A stretch of 18,372 nucleotides of DNA from Myxococcales bacterium. Lineage in GTDB: Bacteria; Myxococcota; Polyangia; Fen-1088. The notes below the pieces were generated by a model. That model was not told the origin of the DNA. It saw only the letters and a program-made list of their open reading frames with translations, and searched no databases. Location of the stretch: positions 169 to 18,540 of the forward strand of contig PMLH01000492.1 of assembly GCA_003159055.1 (NCBI GenBank). Direction: 5' to 3'. The translations under genes and the position numbers were made by a program. Every line of letters starts with the position of its first letter. The stretch's first letter is position 1. Positions 7,865 to 15,308 of the stretch are shown here, piece by piece.

Positions 7865-9082
7865 TCAGACGACCCGAGGGGTGGGGATGGGCACAATGAA
7901 TTTTCCCCCGCGCGAGCGGTATTCCCGCTGCTGCGCAAGAATCTCGTCGGCGAAATTCCACGCCAGAAGCAGCGTGTAGTCGGGCTGATCCTCGACCAGG
8001 TGCTCGGGCGCGAAAATGGGCAGTCGCGCGCCAGGCATGAACAAGCCCTGTTTGTGGGGGCTGCGGTCGACGACGTAGTCAATCAGGCGGCCATCGATGC
8101 CGAAGACATTGACCAGCGTGCTGCCTTTGGCGGCAGCGCCGTAGGCGGCGATTCGCATGCCCTGCCTCTGCAATTCCTCGAGCAGGGCAAGCAATTCCTG
8201 GCGCAGTCTGCGGATCCGGTCGGAAAAGCGTGCGTAGTAGGGAAGTCGATCGATGCCGCGAGCTTTCTCTTCGTCCAAGAGCGCGGCTTTGGCCGGCGTG
8301 GGACGTGCAGATTTGGCGTGACGGACCCACAGGCGAAGCGATCCGCCGTGGATATCGGTGCGCTCCACGTCTTCCACGGTCAGCCCGTGCCTCGCCAGAA
8401 GGACCTCGACCGATGTGAGCGAGAAGTAACAAAGGTGTTCGTGATAGATGGTGTCGAATTCGAGCTTGTCGACAAGATCCGACACGTAGGGAAACTCGAG
8501 AATGGCAATGCCCTCGGGCTTTAGCAGCGTCGCGATTCCGTCCGCGATCTCGTTCGGATCGGGCACGTGGGCCAATACGTTCTGTGCGTGAATCACGTCC
8601 GCCTGCCCAAGCTCGAGGGAAAGCGACCGGCCCACGGCGCCCGTGAAGAACACGCTACGGGTCGGAATCCCGCGCTGGTTCGCTATTTTTGCGACATTGC
8701 GGGCTGGTTCGATGCCAAGAACCGGAATCCCCTTTGCAACATACCACTGCAGTAGGTAGCCGTCGTTGCTTGCGATCTCGACGACGCGGCTGTGGGCCCC
8801 GAGGCCCAGATCTTGGGTGACCTTAGCGACGAGGTCTCGGGCTCGCGCCACGGCCGTGTCGGAATACGACGAGAAATATACGTAGTCCCCGAACAGCTCC
8901 TCGGGCGACACGGTCTCGGCCACCTGAAGCAAGCTACAACGCTCGCAGAAATGGACGGACAACGGGAATCGCCGCTCCTCGTGTACCAAGTCCTCCTGGC
9001 GCAACAGGGAGTTGGCGAGCGGGGTGTGCCCGAGATCGAGGATCAGGGTAAGTTTCTCGGCTTGGCAGATGCGGCAGCTCAT
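7865..9082 (-). CDS. SAM-dependent sugar C-methyltransferase (zinc-binding N-terminus)
   Basis: 405 residues. The ATG at 9082 overlaps the TGA of the upstream dehydratase (ATGA); the longer upstream reading frame lies inside that gene. Three parts match the NDP-hexose C-methyltransferase family (TylCIII/TcaB9 type). First is a zinc-binding N-terminus with CRIC (Cys3, Cys6) and CERC (Cys46, Cys49). Second is a SAM-binding Rossmann domain with [12 protein letters not shown] at 100-111. Third is the C-terminal domain starting with the diagnostic [13 protein letters not shown] (YHEH at 213-216) and [11 protein letters not shown]. Known members add a methyl group at C3 of 4-keto sugars. Following RfbF and RfbG, the expected substrate is CDP-4-keto-6-deoxyglucose, giving a branched 3-C-methyl sugar. 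The exact position methylated is inferred. Confidence 0.88.
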   Translation of the reverse strand: MSCRICQAEKLTLILDLGHTPLANSLLRQEDLVHEERRFPLSVHFCERCSLLQVAETVSPEELFGDYVYFSSYSDTAVARARDLVAKVTQDLGLGAHSRVVEIASNDGYLLQWYVAKGIPVLGIEPARNVAKIANQRGIPTRSVFFTGAVGRSLSLELGQADVIHAQNVLAHVPDPNEIADGIATLLKPEGIAILEFPYVSDLVDKLEFDTIYHEHLCYFSLTSVEVLLARHGLTVEDVERTDIHGGSLRLWVRHAKSARPTPAKAALLDEEKARGIDRLPYYARFSDRIRRLRQELLALLEELQRQGMRIAAYGAAAKGSTLVNVFGIDGRLIDYVVDRSPHKQGLFMPGARLPIFAPEHLVEDQPDYTLLLAWNFADEILAQQREYRSRGGKFIVPIPTPRVV

Positions 9083-10218
9083 GATGCGACTTTCACCGGT
9101 TGATAGGGCTGATATCGCGGGATCTGATACGCGTCGATCTGCCCGTTCGAGAGTGCCCGAAGCCGGGAAGGACCAACCTTGGCGAAGAAGGCCCGATACC
9201 ATTCGACTGTGTATCCGATGGCGGTCTCCAGGTCCCAGCGTGGCTGCCAACCAAGACGCGCGATGGATCTTTCGCTCGACAGGCGAAGCACGCCAGTTTC
9301 ATGCCGGTGGTCCTCCGCGGTCGTGGTCTGCCACTTCCCGGAGCCCCACGCTTGAACGAGGGCATCCAGCAAGCTCGAGACCGGACACATCGCGGATAGG
9401 TCGGGTCCGAAGTTCCAGGCGCTACAGAAGTCGGCCTTTTCCGTGATGCTTCCGGAGAGCAGGCGGGCCGCCAGTATCAAGTAGCCGGCGAGCGGCTCCA
9501 GAACATGTTGCCACGGCCGAATCGCATTCGGCCGGCGCGCGACGATCGGGAGACCCTTGTTCAGCGCTCTCATGGCGTCAGGTACCAGTCGGTCATCCGC
9601 CCAGTCGCCCCCTCCGAAGACATTGCCAGCGCGGGCGGTGGCAACGCGGATCCCGTGCCGTTGAAGGTGCTGCACCGGAAAGAAGGACCGACGGTATCCA
9701 TCGACCAGCAGCTCGGCGCCTGCTTTGCTCACCGAGTAGATATCGGCACCCCCGAGCCGATCGGTTTCGACCAGCGGAGCACCCAGGGGGTGCGGCTCGT
9801 AGCACTTGTCTGTGGTGATCACCACGACGACGCACGGGTTGCCGATACACCGCACCGCTTCGAGCAAATTCGCGGTTCCAACGATGTTGGTCGTGAGTGT
9901 CTCGATGGGTTCATCGTAACTGCGCCGGACCAGCGGCTGCGCGGCGAGATGAAGGACCACGTCGGGCTTCGCCTCGCGCACGGTGGCCTCCAGCTTCGCC
10001 AGATCGCGCACGTCGCCTTCAACCGAACGGCAATCGCGCGAGAGTGCGATGGCATCGAACAGCGCGCCGGGCGTCGGCGGAAGAGCATAGCCGGTCACCT
10101 CCGCGCCAATCTTGGTACACCAGAGAACCAGCCAACCGCCCTTGAAGCCGGTGTGTCCGGTGACGAGGATGCGCTTGCCGCGAAAGACGGATTCAAACTC
10201 GTCCGGCCGTGGTGGCAT
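9079..10218 (-). CDS. rfbG: CDP-glucose 4,6-dehydratase
   Basis: 379 residues from ATG at 10218, chosen because GAGAGGA lies 5 nt upstream and because the longer frame runs into rfbF. It is a short-chain dehydrogenase-type enzyme converting CDP-D-glucose to CDP-4-keto-6-deoxy-D-glucose with bound NAD. Visible marks: the nucleotide-binding TGHTGFKG at 20-27, [26 protein letters not shown] at 135-141 (active-site Thr/Asp/Lys region), the catalytic YSVSK at 161-165, and [20 protein letters not shown], which is typical of RfbG. The C-terminal tail is slightly longer than usual. It overlaps rfbF by 26 nt and the C-methyltransferase by 4 nt, forming one translationally coupled unit. No RfbH-like dehydratase follows, so the route does not lead to abequose or tyvelose type sugars here. 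Confidence 0.93.
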   Translation of the reverse strand: MPPRPDEFESVFRGKRILVTGHTGFKGGWLVLWCTKIGAEVTGYALPPTPGALFDAIALSRDCRSVEGDVRDLAKLEATVREAKPDVVLHLAAQPLVRRSYDEPIETLTTNIVGTANLLEAVRCIGNPCVVVVITTDKCYEPHPLGAPLVETDRLGGADIYSVSKAGAELLVDGYRRSFFPVQHLQRHGIRVATARAGNVFGGGDWADDRLVPDAMRALNKGLPIVARRPNAIRPWQHVLEPLAGYLILAARLLSGSITEKADFCSAWNFGPDLSAMCPVSSLLDALVQAWGSGKWQTTTAEDHRHETGVLRLSSERSIARLGWQPRWDLETAIGYTVEWYRAFFAKVGPSRLRALSNGQIDAYQIPRYQPYQPVKVAS

Positions 10219-11023
10219 GAGAATCCTCTCGCGTCGAACTGGTCCACAGCCTCCACGGCGCACGTCCCTCAGCCCACATGGCATTGAGGCTGTTGAACTC
10301 GCGCAAGGTATCCATGGGTTGCCAGAACCCCTCGTGCAAGTATGCGGCCAGTTGCCGATCTCGGGTGAGCCGGGTCATCGGCTCTCGCTCCAGCACCAGT
10401 CCCGGATCCTCGGACAGATAGTTCCAGATGCGCCGGGTGTCGAATAGATAGAAACCCCCATTGACGAAGCCTTCGGTGGTCTGGGGCTTTTCGTTGAATT
10501 CGCGAACCACATTGCCGATGCGTCGAATCTCGCCGAAGCGGCCGGGTGGCCGGACGGCGGTGACGGTGGCGATTCGTCCTTCTTGGCGATGGAACCTCAG
10601 CAGATCCGCGAGATTGATGTCGGCCAAGCCGTCTCCGTAGGTGAGGAGGCAGAGTCCATCCTGCTCGACGTAGCGACGGATGGCGTTGAACCGCGCGCCG
10701 GTCATCGTGTCTTCCCCGGTTTCGGCGAGAATCACGCGCCAATTCTCTTCGTCATGGCGACCCAGAAACTCAACGTGTTGAGGCTCGCCCAAGGTCACCG
10801 CGACGTCGCAGGCCATCGAGCGGTAGTTCAGGAAGAACTCCTTGATGAGCCAGCCCTTGTAACCCAGGCAAAGGACGAACTCGCTAAAGCCCTGGCACGA
10901 AAGCATCTTCATGATGTGCCACACGATAGGGCGATTGCCGATGGGGAGCATGGGCTTAGGCAATAGCTCGTTCGCGTCGCGTATCCGGGTGCCCATGCCA
11001 CCACAAAGAATCACTGCCTTCAT
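10193..11023 (-). CDS. rfbF: Glucose-1-phosphate cytidylyltransferase
   Basis: 276 residues, somewhat longer than the usual 255-260. The enzyme joins CTP and glucose-1-phosphate to give CDP-glucose, the first step of CDP-deoxysugar synthesis. Motifs: AVILCGGMGTR near the start, LLPKPMLPIGNRPIVWHIMK, LCLGYKGWLIKEFFLNY, the diagnostic TGEDTMTGARF, TYGDGLADI with the metal-binding Asp131, and GFVNGGFYLFDTR. The ATG has AAAGGA 8 nt upstream. It is the first gene of the minus-strand operon rfbF-rfbG-methyltransferase-epimerase. The extra C-terminal residues overlap the rfbG start. A divergent glycosyltransferase starts 104 nt away, so the promoter should lie in 11024-11127. Confidence 0.94.
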   Translation of the reverse strand: MKAVILCGGMGTRIRDANELLPKPMLPIGNRPIVWHIMKMLSCQGFSEFVLCLGYKGWLIKEFFLNYRSMACDVAVTLGEPQHVEFLGRHDEENWRVILAETGEDTMTGARFNAIRRYVEQDGLCLLTYGDGLADINLADLLRFHRQEGRIATVTAVRPPGRFGEIRRIGNVVREFNEKPQTTEGFVNGGFYLFDTRRIWNYLSEDPGLVLEREPMTRLTRDRQLAAYLHEGFWQPMDTLREFNSLNAMWAEGRAPWRLWTSSTREDSHATTAGRV

Positions 11024-11034
11024 CCGTCACTCCT

Positions 11035-11051
11035 TTGGCGCTTGCCTTGCT
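11035..11051 (+). promoter_or_regulatory. Possible sigma-54 (-24/-12) promoter
   Basis: TTGGCGC-TTGCC-TTGCT lies between the divergent rfbF and glycosyltransferase genes, pointing toward the latter. It has GG and GC dinucleotides exactly 10 bp apart, as in the sigma-54 consensus TGGCAC-N5-TTGC, with one mismatch in the -24 half. Many flagellar genes use sigma-54, which makes it of interest. It overlaps the ribosome site of rfbF on the other strand, and a chance match is possible. Confidence 0.3.
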
Positions 11052-11127
11052 GCCAGAACGACAGCAAAAGACGTGCCTGCCAGAAATCTGACGGTCACTC
11101 CTCAAGTCGAGCGGGGATGGTTCCGAT

Positions 11128-12153
11128 GTGGTTCCCAAGATGGACGCGCGCAGCGAAACGCCCCTCGTCACGATCGGCATGACCACAGGTCCGGCGGGTG
11201 GACCGGCGGAGCAACGGTGGATGGAACTACTGGTCGAGGATTTGCGGCGGCAGACGCTGCGCGATTGGGAGCTCATCGTCAACGTGAACGGCGGCTCCGA
11301 TGAACGCGTTGAGGAGATCAGGCGCGCGCTACATGGTCTTCCCCTGCGAGCGATCTTTCGGCAGCGCGTGCCGCAGACCGCACCTCATAACCAGCGACAT
11401 CTGTTCCAAATGTCGCGCGGTCGCTACTTCGCTTGGGTCGCGGACCACGATCGCTACCCTGCCACCTGTTTCGAGAAATTGGCTGCCGCCATGGAAAGTG
11501 AGCCCGGGACGGCCATCGCTTACGGTCGAACGCAACTCATCGGACCCCAGGACGAGGTGTTGTCGGTCTACGATGATGCCCTTGACACCCGGGGCCTGAC
11601 GACCGCGAACCGCGGCATCAAATTGGTGCAAACGCTGCGTTCCTGCAATCAGTACTACGGACTGTGGCGGGCGGAAATACTCGAAAAAATGGACTTGTAT
11701 CTGCATGCTCGCGGTACGGACCATCTGTGGCTGCTGCAGGCCGCGCTGCTGGGCGATATCGTCCAGCTTCCCGAGATTCTATTCTTGCGGCGCAAGAACC
11801 GTGAGCTCCCCTTCGCCGCAGCGGAAGCACGTATTGTCGATGTTTCGTTTCACCCCTGGCAGGAAATTCTACGCCGGGCCCCATGGTGCCATTTGGTGTG
11901 GGGCCATCTGGCGCAAGTTAACCGCTTGCTTCCGATGGAGGACCGGCACCGCGTACAAATGGCCATCCTCGAACACTGCTTTACCCAATTTCGCCAGGTG
12001 CTCATTCCAGAGATAGAGAATTTTGGACAGTTCGAAGCCGAGGTAGAAGGCGGGCGCAGAGAATTGCCGATTCAACTGATGCCGGAGTACTACCAGACCC
12101 GAGCCATGGTGACGTTTCTGGCCAGGGCCGCAGGAATAGACAACCCTCGCTGA
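11128..12153 (+). CDS. Glycosyltransferase, GT-A fold (family 2-like)
   Basis: 341 residues from GTG 11128, which has GGGGA 10 nt upstream. ATG at 11140 (giving MDARSE) is a good alternative. The start resembles family 2 transferases: a beta strand PLVTIGMTT, then LRRQTLRDWELIVNVNGGSDE, the family 2 pattern of Q-T..dwEliv.dngS.D. ADHDR near residue 105 fits the DXD metal and nucleotide-sugar site. The mid-part holds TDHLWLLQAALLGDIVQLPEI, like the acceptor region ED..l...ll. The C-terminal 100 residues are not recognised. No membrane segment or signal peptide is seen, so it should act in the cytoplasm. It stands alone on the plus strand between two minus-strand sugar operons and probably adds one sugar of the predicted glycan. 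Donor and acceptor are unknown. Confidence 0.75.
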   Translation: MVPKMDARSETPLVTIGMTTGPAGGPAEQRWMELLVEDLRRQTLRDWELIVNVNGGSDERVEEIRRALHGLPLRAIFRQRVPQTAPHNQRHLFQMSRGRYFAWVADHDRYPATCFEKLAAAMESEPGTAIAYGRTQLIGPQDEVLSVYDDALDTRGLTTANRGIKLVQTLRSCNQYYGLWRAEILEKMDLYLHARGTDHLWLLQAALLGDIVQLPEILFLRRKNRELPFAAAEARIVDVSFHPWQEILRRAPWCHLVWGHLAQVNRLLPMEDRHRVQMAILEHCFTQFRQVLIPEIENFGQFEAEVEGGRRELPIQLMPEYYQTRAMVTFLARAAGIDNPR

Positions 12154-12178
12154 AGGACATTCCGACGTAGCTGGCGAC

Positions 12179-12949
12179 TCAATACAGCCGCTTTGCGAAG
12201 GCACCCGGCCAATAGGTAACCCGTGAGTGGATCGCGCTCTCATTGAACAGGAAGTCGGGCTCGACGATTGCGAAGTTGGGATTCCTCTTGACGAATTCGG
12301 CCGCGGCTTCTTTGGGGTTGTTCCACTCCCAGTCCGGGTTCGTACGCGAGGCTCCCACGACTTGCCCCATGATTCCATCCATGGCGACGACATAGGAACC
12401 CACGCTGACAAGAGGCGCGTAGGCTTCCAGTTCGGCCATCACGTGCTCCTTGTTGTGCGCGGAATCCAGCGTAACGAGGACACGTTCGCCTGGCGATATC
12501 AGGTTCTTGACCCGAGCTACCACATCGGAGCCCACCGAGTTGCCCTCAATCAGGGTGATGTAGGGAGCGAGCAGGTGTTCTTCAATTGCCTTGCGGTTGT
12601 GGGGACGGATCTCGACGTCCACCCCGATGACCCGGCCCTTCCCAAGTGCCTTGCATAGGCTGGCATAGAAGATTAGCCCACCACCATGTGCGACGCCTGT
12701 CTCGAGTACGACGTCCGGCTGGATGGAGAAGATGACCTCCTGCAGGCGAATCATATCCTCGGGTAGTTGTATGATCGGACGTCCCATCCACGTGAAGGAA
12801 TAGACATATTTCGCATCCCATCCTGAACGCAGCCAGGCATCGGAGATGGCCGAAAATGCCTCAGGAGAGCCGATCGGAATGGTTCGGGTCGTTTGACCTT
12901 GGCGAAGGCGTACCTCACCATGCTGGAAGTCGATGCACAGATCGTCCAT
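12179..12949 (-). CDS. CmcI/cephalosporin hydroxylase-family SAM O-methyltransferase
   Basis: 256 residues. The ATG at 12949 shares its A with the TGA of the upstream aminotransferase (TGATG), so the two are translationally coupled. The reading frame upstream of this ATG lies inside the aminotransferase gene. The fold is class I methyltransferase of the CmcI type: DVVLETGVAHGGGLIFYAS at 79-97 is the SAM-binding loop, GRVIGVDVEIRPHNRKAIEE follows, and LDSAHNKEHVMAELEAYAPL (Asp162) and YVVAMDGIM (Asp191) form the probable metal site. Despite the family's hydroxylase name, several members O-methylate sugars such as rhamnose in glycolipids and polysaccharides. The aminotransferase partner suggests that an amino-deoxysugar is the acceptor. 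This is inferred from context, not shown by residues. Confidence 0.82.
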   Translation of the reverse strand: MDDLCIDFQHGEVRLRQGQTTRTIPIGSPEAFSAISDAWLRSGWDAKYVYSFTWMGRPIIQLPEDMIRLQEVIFSIQPDVVLETGVAHGGGLIFYASLCKALGKGRVIGVDVEIRPHNRKAIEEHLLAPYITLIEGNSVGSDVVARVKNLISPGERVLVTLDSAHNKEHVMAELEAYAPLVSVGSYVVAMDGIMGQVVGASRTNPDWEWNNPKEAAAEFVKRNPNFAIVEPDFLFNESAIHSRVTYWPGAFAKRLY

Positions 12950-14133
12950 CAGAATGTCTCGCTGGCAGGATTGTGGATGGAGTAGGTGAAATCCGTCACG
13001 ACCGGACGGCCGAAGAACGCACGGATGTGATTGGCCACTTTGACGATGGTGGCCTCGGGCATGAAGGACCAAAGCGGAAGAGTGAGAATTTCTGCGCCGA
13101 CCTTGTCTGTGGTGGGGAGGTCGTGTGCTCCCCGGGCATCCCGGAGCCAGGTGAGTTGGTTGGCCGCCATCCAATGGATGCCGGTCTCCACGCCGCGCTC
13201 TTTAAGGTAGTCCATGAGCTCGGAGCGCCGCCCACCCAACACGCGAAGGACGAAGATGAACATGCTGCAGTCGGAGAAATCGCTTGGCGGTGTGGCGATG
13301 CCCGGAACATCGTCGAGGAGCTGCTTGTACAGCCGGCAATAGTGTCGGCGGTTGGCGATGAACTCGGGAAGCCTTCGCAATTGGGAAGAGCCAATCGCGG
13401 CGTGGAGATTGGCCAGATGATATCTGTATCCCGGACCCAAGACATCGTATTTGTAGGCTCGGCTGTTGCTGTACAGGCGCTCGTTGGGCTGAGTCATCCC
13501 CAACAAACGCAAGGGGTGAAGTTGCGCCGCCTCGGCGGCATTGGGGGCGACCACCAGTCCTCCGTCGACGCAAGTGAGGGTCTTGATAGCATCAAAGGAG
13601 AAGCACGCAAGATCTCCTTCGGCGCCCACGGGCCGCCCGCCCGGGATTCGGGTCCCGGTTGCGTGCGCCGCATCTTCGATCAAGCGGAGGCCGTGCTTGC
13701 GCGTGATGTTGCGAATTGCCTGGATTTGGCAGGGAATTCCCATGTAGTGAAGCGCAATGACGGCTTTGACGCGCGGGCCGAGCAGGGGCTCGATGGCGTC
13801 GGGATCCAAACCCAGATCGTGCTCACGGATGTCTGCGAGCACGGGTGTCGCCCCGCACATGGAGATGGCCTGAAAATCGCCGATATTGTTGAGGGCGGGG
13901 GTAATGACTTCATCGCCCGGTCCCACGCCAGCCAATTGGAGGGCAAGGTGGAGCGCGGACGTGCAGGTGTTGACCGCGACAACTTCCCGAGGGGACTCGA
14001 TCTCCAAGTAGCGGGCGATGGCGTCCTCGAATTCTTTTACCAGGCTGCCCATGCCCAGCCATCCAAGGTCAAGCGCCTGGGCGGCCGCCAGCAGGGTTTC
14101 CGGTCCGATATGAGGTTTGAAAACTGGAATCAT
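12949..14133 (-). CDS. DegT/DnrJ/EryC1 PLP-dependent sugar aminotransferase
   Basis: 394 residues, the typical length. TGAGGA sits before the ATG at 14133. The family transfers an amino group from glutamate to an NDP-keto-sugar. Marks in order: FKPHIGPETL near the start, GWLGMGSLVKEFEDAIARYL, NTCTSALHLALQLAGVGPGD, HYMGIPC, IEDAAHATG with Asp154 holding the PLP ring nitrogen, and FSFDAIKTLTCVDGG with Lys184, the Schiff-base lysine. Lys at this place argues against a RfbH/ColD dehydratase, which has His. It heads the minus-strand pair with the CmcI-like methyltransferase. It may aminate C4 (or C3) of the CDP-4-keto-6-deoxy sugar made next door, but substrate and position cannot be read from the sequence. 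Confidence 0.92.
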   Translation of the reverse strand: MIPVFKPHIGPETLLAAAQALDLGWLGMGSLVKEFEDAIARYLEIESPREVVAVNTCTSALHLALQLAGVGPGDEVITPALNNIGDFQAISMCGATPVLADIREHDLGLDPDAIEPLLGPRVKAVIALHYMGIPCQIQAIRNITRKHGLRLIEDAAHATGTRIPGGRPVGAEGDLACFSFDAIKTLTCVDGGLVVAPNAAEAAQLHPLRLLGMTQPNERLYSNSRAYKYDVLGPGYRYHLANLHAAIGSSQLRRLPEFIANRRHYCRLYKQLLDDVPGIATPPSDFSDCSMFIFVLRVLGGRRSELMDYLKERGVETGIHWMAANQLTWLRDARGAHDLPTTDKVGAEILTLPLWSFMPEATIVKVANHIRAFFGRPVVTDFTYSIHNPASETF

Positions 14134-14477
14134 GTTTCCTCAATGCAGTTCGCTCAGCAAGGGCGCGGTCTGCGCTCTAGCACTCGCTTGCCTGAGATCG
14201 TGGAGTTGTTTCTTGGTATCGGCTCGAGTCGTTGCTCTTGCGGGGCCAAGACGTTCATCGGCGTCATGGCGATTCTTCTTTAGCGGAGGGGCGTTGGCGG
14301 ACGTAACGACCCCGATGGAAGACGCCGTGGTGTCACCTTTCTTGGCCCAAGCCGACTCAGATGGGCTATGATTAAATGTGAGCAAGAGGCCCGGCAGCCC
14401 ACGATGACATCAGGCAAGCCCGAAACTACGCGGTTGGAATGCTTTCGTCGAGCTGGGATAGATCTGCAGGACGCTTC
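14134..14477. other. Divergent intergenic region without a convincing gene
   Basis: 344 nt between the minus-strand aminotransferase and the plus-strand methyltransferase, the longest gap in the window. It should hold promoters for both sides. A minus-strand frame at 14140-14385 (81 codons, TTG start) could encode a basic Lys/Arg/Ala-rich peptide ending 6 nt before the aminotransferase ATG, but it has no family marks and no clear ribosome site. Plus-strand frames here look like shadows. No repeats or RNA gene were recognised. Confidence 0.6.
14342..14372 (+). promoter_or_regulatory. Possible sigma-70 promoter for the methyltransferase
   Basis: TATGAT at 14367-14372 is one base from the -10 consensus and sits in a small AT-rich patch. 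TTGGCC at 14342-14347 is a poor -35, at a long 19-bp spacing. A transcript would start near 14380, leaving about a 100-nt leader before the start at 14478. The -10 alone is the main support. Confidence 0.3.
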
Positions 14478-15275
14478 ATGAGCGGCAAGGCCGATGAGAT
14501 GATGGCGTTTTGGTCGGCGCGGGTGCGCGAGTTTCGTGACGATCCCCGCTCCAACACCAATGATGTCTGGCTTCGGGAGGTGGAGATCGCCCACGTCAAC
14601 GGCGTCATTGAGGAAGGGCGCCCCCGGCAGGTCCTTGACTTCGGGTGCGCCAATGGATTCACCACGCGGCGCCTCGCCGAGATGCACCCGGACGTGACCT
14701 TTCTCGGCGTGGACCTCAATCAGGAAATGGTTGCGGCGGCGCGGAACGCGTCGGTGGGAGAGACGGGGCGGAACCTCGGCTTTCTTACCTTGGACGTACT
14801 TGCCGCTGAACTACCCCAGGACTACGACCTGATCGTCGCGATTCGCGTGTTCCAGAACATGCCCTCGCTGGAGACGCAGACCAGGGTCTTCGATCGCCTC
14901 GTCGAGCGCCTGCGCCCGGGCGGAGAATTGCTTTGCGTCGAGTCGTACCTGGCGGGCTATGTTCGGATGAACGCTGACCGACAGAGGATGTCGCTGCCGC
15001 CGCTACCCATCCACCCTCATTTGACCCTACTGACCGAGGCGTTCGACAACCATGCCGCGAGCAATCTGATCCTGGTACGGCGGGAGCACCTGTCGTCGAC
15101 CTACTATTTGGTGACCCGATTGCTCTATTCGTACCTCGCCAAGATGCAGGGCGAAGCCATCGATTACAACCACCCTATTCACCAAATAGCCGCAGTGTTG
15201 CCCAACATTGGCGACTACGGGCCGCAGGCAGCGACCCTGTATCGCAAGCCGGGCACACGGGGTAGTACGGCGTAG
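14478..15275 (+). CDS. Class I SAM-dependent methyltransferase
   Basis: 265 residues from ATG 14478, chosen for CAGGA 6 nt upstream. An in-frame ATG at 14439 would add 13 residues but lacks a ribosome site. The SAM-binding motif I is QVLDFGCANGFTTRRLAE, followed by FLGVDLNQEMVAAAR (acidic residue at the end of strand 2), YDLIVAIRVFQNM (motif II region) and LRPGGELLCVESY (motif III). These place it in the Methyltransf_25-like group. The C-terminal 100 residues, with LVTRLLYSYLAKMQGEAIDY, are not recognised and may bind the substrate. It is alone on the plus strand between the aminotransferase operon and the motor operon, ending 33 nt from motB. It may methylate the flagellar glycan or flagellin itself; neither is shown by the sequence. 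Confidence 0.8.
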   Translation: MSGKADEMMAFWSARVREFRDDPRSNTNDVWLREVEIAHVNGVIEEGRPRQVLDFGCANGFTTRRLAEMHPDVTFLGVDLNQEMVAAARNASVGETGRNLGFLTLDVLAAELPQDYDLIVAIRVFQNMPSLETQTRVFDRLVERLRPGGELLCVESYLAGYVRMNADRQRMSLPPLPIHPHLTLLTEAFDNHAASNLILVRREHLSSTYYLVTRLLYSYLAKMQGEAIDYNHPIHQIAAVLPNIGDYGPQAATLYRKPGTRGSTA

Positions 15276-15308
15276 TCAACGTCACGGCGATTTTCGCGGC
15301 CACCAGGT

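Noticed and set aside
12949..14133. RfbH/ColD-type dehydratase instead of an aminotransferase
   Set aside because: The Schiff-base position holds Lys (FSFDAIKTLT) rather than the His used by those dehydratases.
12856..14283. 475-codon plus-strand open frame
   Set aside because: It lies antisense to the clearly recognised aminotransferase and O-methyltransferase genes, and its translation has no family marks. It is a shadow of G+C-rich codons.
15287..15297. GCGA-TTT-TCGC hairpin between the methyltransferase and motB
   Set aside because: A 4-bp stem is too weak to call a bidirectional terminator.
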